Shown one piece after another: positions 30,972-41,536 of a stretch of DNA of 64,000 bases (position 1 is its first letter; each line of letters starts with the position of its first letter). A model generated the notes under the pieces. The model was not told where the DNA came from. It saw nothing but the letters and a program-made list of their open reading frames with translations, and searched no databases. This stretch comes from Favolaschia claudopus (taxonomy: Eukaryota; Basidiomycota; Agaricomycetes; Agaricales; Mycenaceae): positions 496,001 through 560,000 of the forward strand of contig JAWWNJ010000076.1 of the NCBI GenBank assembly GCA_037176885.1, written 5' to 3'. Both the position numbers and the translations under genes were made by a program.

Positions 30972-32404
30972 ATGATATGCTCCCGCCTCGTCTTCAAATG
31001 CTTCAAATCCCTTGAACGCGCCGCTGACCGCATCACCGGCGCGGCGGGGCCCTTCTTCGTCACCTTCGCCGTCGTCCTCATCGGCACCGGCACCGTATGT
31101 TTCTGTGCGCGTTTTTTCTTTCTATATCTCTTTCTTGGTATCAACACTGAGTGAGAGTGCATTGATTTACAGTCGACGTAATCATGCCCAGCCTCTCCCT
31201 CCCCCTCCTCACCTTCCCCGTATGCGTGCTCATCGCGCTGAATTTATGGATGCATTATTTCTACGTCATCACCGTGTCCCCGGGATTCGCTGACGAGCCG
31301 CCCACGACGGAGGGCCGGAGCGCGTTTTGGGCGCGGAGGAGGAAGGGGGTGGCGTGGGCGGAGGCGGGGACGACGGTGACGAGGGCGGCGGTGACCAAGT
31401 GTCGGAAGTGTGGTGGGCAGAAACCCGAGGTGCGTGTCTTTTCCTTCCTCCGTTATGCTTTTTGACAACGACCCAGCGAACACATCACTGCCGAATCTGC
31501 AAACGCTGTGTCCTGAAATACGACCACCACTGTCCCGTACGCCTTCCTCCTCTTCCCTCTTCCCTCCCTTCCTTCCCCGCTCACCCATCTCGCAGTGTAC
31601 GTCCTCCATTCACACCCACCACTCACCATTCGATACCTCACAGGGATCAACCAATGCGTCGGCCTCCACAACGAACGCCACTTCGTCCTCTTCATGGCTT
31701 ACCTCGTCCTCGCATGCCTCTCTTTCTGTCTAGCCGGTTTCCCCCATGTATGGCACGCCTTAGGTGCGGGGGCGACGTTCGAGGTGTGTTTCTCCTTCCC
31801 TTCTCTTCCCTCCTTTTTTTCTCTTTTTTCTCTCTCCACTCTTCTCTCTTCCTCTCTTCCCTCTCCTTTTTTTCTTGTCCCTCAACTAAATTCACTTGCT
31901 GATTGTTTTTGACGCAGACCCCCTGGCCCCACCACACCCCGCAAATCGCCTTCATCATGACCTACATCCTCGCCGCCGTCATGGCCCTCGCCGTCGGCAT
32001 CATGTGCGCGTTCCACCTCTGGGGCGTCGCGCACGGCGAGACCACCGTCGAGGGGCAGGATCATGAGGTGTATCGCAAGATGGCGAAGAGTAGAGGCGAG
32101 GTGCGTTTCGTCGCGTCTTGTTTACTTTCTTTTTCGGGAGGGAGCTGATTGAGTGGGGTAGACGTTTGTTAATTCGTACGACCTCGGAAAACGACGCAAC
32201 CTCCAACTCTTCTTCAACGTCGGGGAGAACGGGTACCCCCTCCACACCCTCCTCCTCCCCCTCCGCCTCAACCCGTACACCGACGGGCGCTCCTGGGCGC
32301 GTAGGGAGGGGTATGAGAGGCACCGCGGGGTGAGGGTTGGGGAGGAGTTGACTGATGAGGATGAGGAGGACGACGCTGAGGCGAGGGTGGATGGGGTTGC
32401 TTGA
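30972..32404 (+). CDS. DHHC-type protein S-palmitoyltransferase
   Basis: Six exons near 30972-31104, 31173-31429, 31477-31536, 31644-31783, 31918-32100 and 32162-32404. Start MICSRLVFKCFKSLE. Two membrane helices precede the cysteine-rich domain: TKCRKCGGQKPE, RTHHCRICKRCVLKYDHHCP, then INQCVGLHNERHFVLF. Two more helices follow, then the family block TFVNSYDLGKRRNLQLFF, and an acidic tail ending DAEARVDGVA. The DHHC cysteine would carry the acyl group transferred to substrate cysteines at the Golgi, ER or vacuole membrane. Oddity: the intron after DHHCP does not restore the usual CPWINNC; with the only good GT donor the phase is off by one. The remaining junctions are in phase. Substrates unknown. 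Confidence 0.8.
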
Positions 32405-34314
32405 TGTGAGTCTTTCGAGTTTTGTTTTGAGGAGGAGGAGCCGGGGGAGTGGAGAGGAGAGTGGGGGGAAGAGGAGGAGGGTGGAGTAGAGTGGAGGAGG
32501 AAGTGAAATGATGAAAGATGCCGGGGCCATATTACCCCCGCGAGTCGCAAGGCTGGGCGGGTGGATGATTTGAGGCCGGCTTTGCTATTGACGCTGGTGG
32601 ATGTGGATGCCAGTTGTTTATACTGATCTTTTCCGGTGTTGTGTTCGAGTGTGCGAGTGTTCGAGGAGGAGTGCTGATGTTTTTTGGCAGGTAGATTGGA
32701 TGGGTGGGAGGCGGTGAGTGGAGGAAGGAGGATGGATGTAATTTATTCGGTTGAAGATTGGGTTGGGGGGATGGTTGTCCAGGATAATCAGCGAACGATA
32801 GAAAATGGACTTGGATAATGACCATCGTATATACTACACGCACGGGGTCGTTCGCGTTGATATTGGGGTCGTCGATGCATGTCGATTACATCGTGTGTTT
32901 GGGTTCTGGACGTACTGGGCGGGCAGGCGTAGCCATTCATCTTCCTCTGCGAGGATGTTCCGTATCATACATAGCTCCCCATCTGCCGCAGATTCTTCGA
33001 AGAAATTCGGATCTCTATTTCGACGCAAGCGGGTGACGTGCGACGGGCGCCGGGTGGGGTTTAGTTCCTCGTTGCCTTTACTGTAACTTAGAATGTCTGC
33101 GAGCCTAATTCCAAGTTGACGAAACATCTCTAGGAATTCAAACTTACTCACGAAAAGTCACTTTCATCTCGAAATTGAAAATGCCCGGGCCGAAGCCCTC
33201 GACGCAATGAAACAGTCTGCATCGTCAGCCGCACCCAGGAAAAGCTCGACATCACAATGGGAAGGCATTTCAAGTTGAATATCAATAATCAAGTTGAATC
33301 AACGTTAATCAACCCAGGCTAATTCTAACATTCCAGTTTCCAATAGAATATAACAGCAAATTCCCTTCTCAATACGTATAGTGCTCCGAATTCACCCCGC
33401 CGATGGGGCAGAATTAGAATGTAAAGTTCAACAAACCCCGGGGTTTGCCGCCGTCACTTTGGAATTAAAATCACGACATCCCACGCTTTCTTTACTCTCC
33501 GGCCGCCATCCCGACCACGGCCGTGACTTCCCCAGCGGATGAGCAACGGTTCTTTCAGCTTGCCTTTCTGGTTTGAGCTGTAGTTCCCGCAAATAGCGCG
33601 GTGCTATGAGGGCCGCCATTCGAGTCTGGACAAAGATCGTGCTTACCTTTCATCGGGAAGTGCAATGATGACGCGGCCAGTACACCGGTATGTATTTTGT
33701 TCGGTACTGGCATCTTGCCGCCCACCAAACAGCCCTGTCCGCTTCGAATGTTTTGGTCCTCCTCGCCAAATGCACATTTTCTACGTTCTGGCTCGATGCT
33801 TCATCCTGCATACCACTCTTAGCCCGACCTGGTGTATAGACATGAGGTAAATATATTAATAACTTGTACACTCGTAGTGAGTCCGACAGCTTCGGTGCTC
33901 TATGTTACAACATACCGCAGGTACGAGGACACTGTTCCATTGTTATAGCATCTGTTCACAAGAGATCTAGACTAGCTCTACCTATGTATACCGCATACTT
34001 GTTCCGAAGAGACTTCGACCAGATTTACTGAGACGTGAGTCAATCTTGTTCCCCGTACAACAATAAACGCGCCGGCGTGGTACAAGTGCTGTTGACTAGG
34101 CCTAAAAAAGCTGTTTTGACTCGGAACTATACTTATAATCAGACATGATGCCACGCAAGTGCCCCGCAATTTACCTCCTCCTTCCGCCTGCTTCTAATGG
34201 AAGGAGTCGATACTGCTACCACCAGCGCGACTGCTCTCGCTTCAGAGTCTTCATCACCGTGCGTCGTTTGCTTCGCTATGTTGATGTTACGATGCTCACC
34301 GCTAGACTAGCAAC
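32405..34314. other. Intergenic region with a gene relic
   Basis: 1.9 kb without an intact gene. It contains the dehydrogenase relic at 33151-33267; otherwise only short unrelated frames. The last 60 bases match the 5' flank of the inverted pseudokinase copy A. Confidence 0.45.
33151..33267 (+). pseudogene. Relic of the short-chain dehydrogenase 5' end
   Basis: gaaaagtcactttcatctcga matches the start of the dehydrogenase at 16218 (gaaaatcacttccatctcga). Further on, gccgaagccctcg, then cgtcagccgcacccaggaaaagctcga and caatgggaa, match the parts of its exons 1-2 that encode AQAL and VGRTQEKLE. Large internal gaps and frame breaks make it a decayed fragment. It shows that the dehydrogenase, or a close relative, was once duplicated here. 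Confidence 0.6.
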
Positions 34315-36505
34315 ATGACTGCAATATTCCCAAACTCACAAAACTTCAAAGTAACCGGCGGGACATTCATTGGCAGCTATATGGCGAGGCCCGTACCTCC
34401 CTGCGGTAACCAGCTTGTGTGTAACTATAAACGGATGGGCTCACGGCTTGTCAGATTTTAGGAGGATACCGCTGGGCGATATATACCTGCACCGCGAATT
34501 ACAGCTTATCGAACGACCTGCGGATGGTACTCACTCTGCGGTCAAATTTCAGTCGCGAAGTCAGATAAGGAGGGTATATTCTGCCCAAATCGAAGGTCAG
34601 ATTTCGAAAGCAACGGTCGCCATGTATCAGGGTGACGGCGCTGAAGAAGTAGGTCCTATTTTGTTGTCCCGTATTTCTGCATATTGTATAACGGCACATG
34701 AAGGAATGGAAAAAGCACATGGCGAAATACATGGCTGCTCGGTGGGTCTTTTCCTTCCTTACCTTCGCAACCCATTAACATACACGATCAGTCACCCAAA
34801 TGTCATTCAGCTGTTTGCAACTTCTGAATTCGGCGGCATACGCGCTATGATTTTCCACGACGGTACTTCATATCTATGTTGATTGCCGTCCCGGCCGCTT
34901 AACTACTCCTAGATGTGATCCCACTTCGAGATTTCTTGGATCTATACAGTCAATCGCCAATGTTAACTGTCTACATTCATGGTTACATCGTGTGTGATTC
35001 GAATGCTTCTGTGCGAATGTGCCTTACAAATTGATGTCAGAATACACAATACCGGGTAATTTTCACGTTACAGCAATGATAATAGGCCTTGACCAGAGCT
35101 CCCAGACAGTTCAGACTTACTTTCGGTCTACCTTCCGATATAATCTGGTGAGCTGCCAGTTGGTATCCGAGAGGGTAGATATTTATTGACATAATTCACA
35201 GTATCACCATGATTGTACTCTCCTGACACGCCGATCCACTGGCTTGCTCTGCACCGATCTCTTTCCCAGCCATTTTGTTCCATATATCTATGGTTTCAAG
35301 GAAATGGTACCTCAACCGGAACAAATACCCTCCTTCGACGCATCAATTCAACAAGCAATAATAGTGAATCGCCTAACTCTAAAACAGTATCACCGAATAT
35401 GCTACTGGCACCTCGCTCATTTCCAAACGCACCCATTTCCGACCCAAAAATCTGTGGCTCTGGGAACGGTGATGACCTACCCTCATAAACAGCTCCATGC
35501 CGAACACTCGGTCCAAATCGCATTTCTCTCTAGCCCCACATTCAACTTCGATTCATGGTATTGGAGCGATACCGGAAAATGGATCAATGACTTTGTGGAT
35601 CATAGATGGACCCGGTAAAGTTGCTTGTATACATCACTGATTTCGACTCACCTGACGACTTCAAGAGTATCCTGCCTCGAAGCCGCGGATACCACCATTC
35701 GTCGGGTCGTGTCTATAGACTGGCAGCCTGACCCAACTAATACTAGTAGTACGTGGCTCAGTCAAGCCAACCATGTATTTCGCAAGCTGGGGATATCTTC
35801 CCGTTTTGACGATTATGGTTCGTGTTCCATTTCATTTACAAGCATATCTCAAAACAATGCATAGTCGTCGTAACCGGTGTCGTGTTCAAGGTCAAGGTTT
35901 CGCGGTGTGACGGTCCCTTACCCAAGGGCTATCTATTTCTTTGTCCGCAAAGGGACTTTCGGGTGGGACCTTCGTCCGTGGGTTGGCCTACTTGTCCGGC
36001 ATATTGGTCTTTCGACTTCTTGGGTGCCGATCGCCTCAGCACGGAGAAAGCTCGCGAATGTGGATTCCCCTCGATCAAAATCTCAACAGAATTAGGCTGT
36101 CGATTTTGGGACGATACTATCTATCTAGGTCTCCGTCAATTCCATCAAGGCAAGGGATTCGACCCGGACAGCCCAGACGTCGCACTACATTTGGAGCAGC
36201 CACTGTATCAACTATTTCGGGACGGTGAGCCGATTATACTCTTCCTGGGACGGTCAACTGAGGGGGTTACGTCTCAATTAAAAGATTCGGAAAGCCAGAA
36301 CGAAGGTAATTCATATTTCTTGCACTTTCTGAATTGCTCAAGCTGACGAATTGTCGCAGCGGCCGACATGGTTTCCAACTTGTCCAGGATTGTTGACGAG
36401 ATGCCAGTTTCCGATGCCTTTCACGCAGTTTTGAACATCCAGCTCTTATTGCTGATGCTCACAGCATTGACAGAGCTAGCCTGTGTGGTCTGGCAGGGCA
36501 AATAA
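34315..36505 (+). CDS. Degenerate-kinase-like, tail-anchored protein, copy B
   Basis: Multi-exon gene beginning MTAIFPNSQNFKVTGG (exon 1, 34315-34405; exon 2, 34455-34648). The N-terminal half resembles a protein-kinase N-lobe: ATVAMYQGDGAEE, where the usual beta-3 lysine of VAxK is tyrosine, a helix-C-like EWKKHMAKYMAAR, then HPNVIQLFATSEFGGIRAMI and a hinge-like VIPLRDFLDLYSQ. No HRD or DFG follows. The middle has LLCTDLFPSHFVPYIYGF and PTFNFDSWYWSDTGKW. The C-terminal domain has GYLFLCPQRDFRVG, WPTCPAYWSF and LRQFHQGKGFDPDSPDVALH. The final exon ends FHAVLNIQLLLLMLTALTE, a tail anchor, and the stop at 36503-36505. Likely a catalytically dead, membrane-anchored protein of an agaric-specific family. 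Neighbour copy A is inverted with the DHHC gene between. Confidence 0.75.
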
Positions 36506-37363
36506 GGGTTTAAAATTGAGAGCATTCGCGGGCCGGCGTTGGAGTACTTATGGAATACGTACTATACCCATGTTCAATATGATACAGCGCTTCTAGTTCA
36601 ACACACTCACAGTCAATATTCAATCAATACTCGCAATCCGTTCGTGCATTCCGTTCACTGCGTTTAAGCCTTTAAGGGGGTCGTCTGCACAATATTGTGC
36701 GACCCCCGTCCACAACCCAAGATTGTGAAGGGTATAACAGGGTTCTCTAGTACACGCCTGAAAAACCCCATACATTTTCTCGGCGGTCATACGGCAGGGA
36801 GCGTCTTGCCGGCGTTTTGACAGGGTTCAAAATCGGCCCACGCCCGGAATCCGCAGATTTTGATCGATCCCACCTCAGGCCGACGGGGATTGGCCATCGG
36901 AGTGATCGGAAAAAGTCGGCGAAGTGCCGCAGACGTACGGCACCTACCGGCTAAGGCAGTGGTTCTTCGGCATCAATACCATATATGATTTTAGACCAAC
37001 TTTTTAGCGTCGACGTACGATATAATATCTACACACTCAGCTTCAAGTTCCAATCACTACTAGTGATACAATCCTATGTACTTAACAAAAAACCCTAAGT
37101 ATTTATGTAACTTAACTCGGCATATAATCGGTATATACGTATATACGGTGAATTTTAAGTGGAACGTTATGCAGCGCCGAGAGAAAGAGGGGATGGACAT
37201 GCTACGTGGAGCGGGGAGGGATGTGCGCTTGGGCGACATATTTAGCACGACGGCGGCTGGAGGGGATGGAGGAGGAGGGATTGGATGATGCGATTCGATG
37301 CATTAACTTCGAGTGATAAATGAGTCATGACAGCGGGCTCCTCCTCACCTTGGCGACGGGGCA
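36506..37363. other. Intergenic stretch with a hairpin
   Basis: No exon. It includes a strong inverted repeat at 36676-36707 and a few short direct repeats (caatactc, ttcgtgcattccgttc). Between convergent gene ends of copy B and the F-box gene. Confidence 0.45.
36676..36707. repeat. Near-perfect hairpin
   Basis: gggggtc, then gtct, then gcacaat/attgtgc and gaccccc: 14 paired bases per arm with a 4-base bulge on one side. Could act in termination of the flanking convergent genes or be a remnant of an inverted-repeat element. Confidence 0.65.
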
Positions 37364-39139
37364 TTACGCCCTATACGCCCCGACCGCCATCTCATCCCTC
37401 CCCTCCCAAGGCGACCACACCGGCACCACCCTCCCCACCTCCGCATACCTCAGCTCAACCTCCAACCCCCGACCCACAAGCTCCCCCAAATACTGCATCA
37501 TATCAAACTCCTTCTCCCTCTGAAACCGCACCTCCACCCTCTTCATCGGCTTCTCCGCCTCCGCGCGCGCCAGGATGAAATTGAATAATACATCGTCCGC
37601 GAGTGGGTGGCAGTCCATGACTTGCAGCTGCGTCAACGACGGCGCAGGGAGTGTATCGAGTGAGGAGGAGGACGCCGCGCGCGTGTCAGGCGTAAGCAGC
37701 TTAACCAAATCGTTCGCGGAGGCGGGTGCATTGTCGCGATTCGTCGACGCCTGCCCGAGCGCTGTCCATAGATCGTACCCCTCCCCCTTCTCCAGCCTCA
37801 AACAAGCGAGATTCGGCAGCAGATCCACACACCGAGCGAACGCCGTTTTCGTGATCCCCGGTAAATCCAGCGTGAGGCTCTCCAGCATGTGAATTGCGCC
37901 GAAGAGCGAGATGAAGGGTAGGTTGTGCGCGGTGTCTTTAGTGTATTTCGGCCCGCGATAGGCGAAGTGTTTGAGTGCAGGGACGCGTAGGGGGCGGAAG
38001 AACGCAAGAGCGTGGAGGTATTCGTATTCGCGGTTGTCGATCGCAAGCGAGGTGAGGTGACTGAGGACAAGGGCCGGGGGTGGGTTATCTTTGTCCACGG
38101 GGACGGCGTCGCGCTTGTCGGAGGTGAGACATATAGTGAAACTGGCAATCCGGGGACATTGCTCGAGTATGAGCAACGCGAGCGCCGCGGGCATCTCGTA
38201 GCTGCTTGCGCTCTTTACGGGCCCGGCGGTGAGGCTGAGGGATTGAAGGTGCGGCCAGGGGAGGGTGAGCGCGAGGAAGTTGCCGCCGAGGGAGGCGAAG
38301 GAGGCGTGTCGGATTGAGGGTGTGGAGATGAAGTTGAGTTTGCGCCAAGGGATGGCGAGGGGGACGACGAGGTTTTGCCAGTCCCAGCCTGATCCTGCTG
38401 CGGCGAAGGAGATGGATTCAAGGATGGGCACGTCGGATGGAGAGAGGTTCGTCAGGGGCGAGAGGATAGTTTGCGGGGAGAGAGTGAGGGTGACGTTCTT
38501 CCACCGAGCGGAGAAATTGGCAACGACGTCGATCATGGTGGCGACGTTGTCCGAGGTCGCCTCGCAAGCTGCCGAAACGGCGAGAGTGATGGTGAGCGGG
38601 AGGCTGCCTGAGCGCATGAGCCACATATCGGCGGCGGCGCTGAGTCTCCCGAGTCTCGCAGAGTTGGGCACGACGACATGCAGACAAGACCACAGCTGCG
38701 GCGTCGCAATAGCGATCCTCCTCCAGTTTGCACAGACGTGAGTTAAAAGTATCGGGGCCTCCCGCCAGGACATAACAGGATTCCCCGTCACCGGCAAACA
38801 CGAGAAAAATATTTCGCGAACGACATCTTCGGGGAGCCTCCTCGCCAGGGACACCAACGCTTGGTGCGCATCGATCGCTTCTTGCAATCGCTCAGCCTTG
38901 TTCGTAAGATTCGTGATAGCGTCCTGCATTCGTGCGATTTCATTGGTGACCAGAGCGTGCTCCTTCCTGAGCGTTGACAGAAACTGTCGAATCGCGTCGC
39001 ATTCTGCATCGGAGGGTGCCGTATTCGTGGCGAACAGACTGCTGAATGGGGACTCCCGCTGTGCTCCCGGAACTACCGATTCATGAGTACGAAGAAAAGG
39101 CGAGAAGAAAGGAAAGAGTTTACCGCGCTTGGACTGCAT
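37364..39139 (-). CDS. F-box protein with N-terminal coiled coil
   Basis: An intact single-exon frame of 591 codons. Residues about 45-95 form a coiled-coil-like stretch (IRQFLSTLRKEHALVTNEI, KAERLQEAIDAHQALVSL), directly followed by the F-box: RRLPEDVVREIFFSCLP and ILLTHVCANWRRIAIATPQL with the typical LW that follows. The remainder is leucine-rich (LTSLAIDNREYEYLHAL, MLESLTLDLPGITKTA), as in LRR-type substrate-binding regions. This coiled-coil plus F-box layout is one of the most numerous families in agarics. It should bind Skp1 and present an unknown target for ubiquitination. GC content is higher than in the F-box pair at 54.6-58.6 kb. Confidence 0.8.
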   Translation of the reverse strand: MQSKRGKLFPFFSPFLRTHESVVPGAQRESPFSSLFATNTAPSDAECDAIRQFLSTLRKEHALVTNEIARMQDAITNLTNKAERLQEAIDAHQALVSLARRLPEDVVREIFFSCLPVTGNPVMSWREAPILLTHVCANWRRIAIATPQLWSCLHVVVPNSARLGRLSAAADMWLMRSGSLPLTITLAVSAACEATSDNVATMIDVVANFSARWKNVTLTLSPQTILSPLTNLSPSDVPILESISFAAAGSGWDWQNLVVPLAIPWRKLNFISTPSIRHASFASLGGNFLALTLPWPHLQSLSLTAGPVKSASSYEMPAALALLILEQCPRIASFTICLTSDKRDAVPVDKDNPPPALVLSHLTSLAIDNREYEYLHALAFFRPLRVPALKHFAYRGPKYTKDTAHNLPFISLFGAIHMLESLTLDLPGITKTAFARCVDLLPNLACLRLEKGEGYDLWTALGQASTNRDNAPASANDLVKLLTPDTRAASSSSLDTLPAPSLTQLQVMDCHPLADDVLFNFILARAEAEKPMKRVEVRFQREKEFDMMQYLGELVGRGLEVELRYAEVGRVVPVWSPWEGRDEMAVGAYRA

Positions 39140-40570
39140 TACCAGGAGCGTGCGAGGGGGAGAAAGAAAGAATGAGGAGCTCTAGCTGACTTGCATATCG
39201 TCGTGGTCGCTAAATTTTGCAAATTGCAAATCTGATCGTTTGATGTCGGCTCCTGGCGGATGTGATGCGTCCCTTATGACTTTTCTGTTTCGGGACGGCA
39301 CCTCTTGCCTCTTCTGGACAGATTTAAGGTTATTGACTTCCCTACCAGTACTTTGGGTTGGGGCTCGACTCAGTCACCGAATTATTTTTCTTATAACTCG
39401 CGCATTGCGGCAGTTTTCGGGATGGGCTTTTTTCGTAGTTCTTTGTGAAATTCAGGAGCGTTCGGAGCCCCGAGCTTCAGGAAAGCGGGACGAAGGATTG
39501 CAGGAAAATCCGGGCCGACCCCACGAATTTGCCATCAAGGCGCATGCATGGGCGCCTGACACAAGTAACCTCATTTGGTATATCGCTATCAATGTCAAAG
39601 CGCCAAGGCCCAAACGCACCCCATTTTTTCTTTCCGCGGAACGAGGTTGACCGGTATTCAGGTGAATCTCGCCAATTTATTTTCGAAATTCTGCTCTAAG
39701 AGAAGAAAAGCCGTACCGTTCAGGCCTTTCTCTCGTGTGGAATGCGGATGGATTCTCGAGATCGCTCCTCATTCAAACGAAAAAAATGGGCGATTCCATT
39801 CGATCGTCACTAGACATATGCCACCTTGACGCGGATCTAAAAACAGGAGGAGGAGAAACATAGACAGACAGACAGGTTGCAGATAGGGCTCTTCGGAGAC
39901 TTATTACAACTGGATGCAACTTTCGAAATCCCCCAAATTACCGCCAAAGGCGAGCACCAGTGAATATCGAAAACCGAACTTTGAATCGCTGTCGCTATAT
40001 ATTTTCCGGGATGCGTATACATGAACATCGAAGCATTGAAGTTACTCGGCCGAGTCGCCGGGACGGCCGCCTTGGGAAACAGTTCCTTGCAAGCTCCGAG
40101 CTGGCTCCGAGTCGTATCATTTATATGTCAGATGTTGTGACGGTGAAAAGTTGCCGAAGCAATTCTACCAGCTTTTGAGCGTACAAATTGAACTGGAGTT
40201 TCCCATCACCATCTACGTCGATCCGATTGACGCGATCCATGATGTAGTCGACGCCGTCGTGTTCCGCGTCGGATGGATCAGCACAGAGCTGCCCGGCCCG
40301 AGAGAAAGTTGATACCCGGCCGTTATTGTCGTCTTACTTAGACTCATTTGAGTATCCCGAGCAGAGGAAGAATTTGATGTGCATATTTGTCGTGCAGCCA
40401 ATGAGGTGCATAATTAGATAAATAGTTGGTAGACGGGTATTTACAGTAAGAAAGTATCGGGTAATGATACCAAAGCGTAGATGAAAGCATCGACTGTCCA
40501 CATACCCCCTCCAGTTCGACTGTCGGTACACGCACACAGCTTCTGCGGATGCCGCTCAACAACGACAACA
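39140..40570. other. Intergenic stretch, no supported gene
   Basis: No gene recognised. On the minus strand around 40120-40315, a 65-codon open stretch contains IDVDGDGKLQF, which resembles an EF-hand loop, but without flanking helix context or a start it is not called. A gacagacagacagg microsatellite lies near 39862. Confidence 0.4.
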
Positions 40571-41536
40571 TCAAACCTCAACAGGTATAGTCGGCCCTCC
40601 CTCCCTCTCCCTAGTTTTCTTCCTTTCCAAATCCGCCGCCCACAAAGCCGCCCCAGCCGCCGTCGTCATCAAAAACAACATCGAAAACACCGGAATCAAC
40701 TGCAACAACAACGCAACCATCCCAAACCACGTATACTTCCACTGTCTTTTCCGTATAAACGCGTCCCTTTCCCTTGGAGTAAGCCCAAGCAGTTTGAAGT
40801 AGCGCCAATGTTGGAACGGTCCAGCACGACGGCCGAGGACGAGGCAGTACAGCGGGCCGCCGACGAGCGGGATGAATGTCAGGGGGAGGAAGAGGACGAA
40901 TTCGAGGGAGAGGCGGAGAGAGAAGGGCGAGTAGGCGGTGGATTTTGTGGGTTTGCCGAGCTGTGAGACGGGATCGGGGGCGTCGGGTATGATGAGACGT
41001 CGGTGGGAGACGAGCTCCGCGTATCCTTTGTAGACGAGAACCTGTGCAACTCGGGTTAGTACACAAGCCGAGATACAAACCATAAGCGAAGAAGAAAGTG
41101 CTCACGGCGTCGAATATCTTGACGAGGGTCCCGTCGACGAAGAAGGCCTCAAAGAGGAGGGCGATGATGGCTGCTGCTTCTCCGAGTACGAGGAATACAG
41201 CGTTGAACCAGGCAAGATTTCCTTGGAAAATGGCAAGAAAGGCGACTTGGGGTAGATACGCGAATATAAAGAGCGTCGGCAGGATAATGATTGAGACTAT
41301 CAGACACGGGATGAATCGTGCGCGGAATAAAGGCCAGAGAAATCGGTGTCGTATGCAAAAGTAGATTCCCTGTAATAAGCATCCCATGCAGAATTTCGTC
41401 AGAAACAAAAAAAAGCGGAAGAAACACGGGCGCTGGGGACCTTGAATGGGTATAGATACGCAGAGGTGACGAAGATCTCTTTAGGTTTTGCTAGGAGAGC
41501 AGAGCGCTCACTGAAGTGAGGCTGCAAATCGGCCAT
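40571..41536 (-). CDS. EI24/RRT8-like multi-pass membrane protein
   Basis: Minus-strand gene with three exons. The start MADLQPHFSERSALLAKPKE was chosen because the upstream part of the frame looks untranslated. The protein has a first hydrophobic stretch PCLIVSIIILPTLFIFAYL, then VAFLAIFQGNLAWFNAVFLV and LGEAAAIIALLFEAFFVDG, a conserved soluble loop DPVSQLGKPTKSTAYSPFSL, and last helices FVLFLPLTFIPLVGGPLYCL and LLLQLIPVFSMLFLMTTAAG. This pattern is typical of the fungal EI24-domain family that includes yeast RRT8/LDS proteins of lipid droplets and spore wall assembly. Likely location is lipid droplet or ER membrane. Biochemical activity is not known; the assignment rests on the helix pattern and the short conserved loop. 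Confidence 0.7.

Noticed and set aside
40120..40315. EF-hand-like IDVDGDGKLQF on the minus strand
   Set aside because: No start, no second EF-hand, position 12 of the loop is not Glu, and no continuing exon was found.
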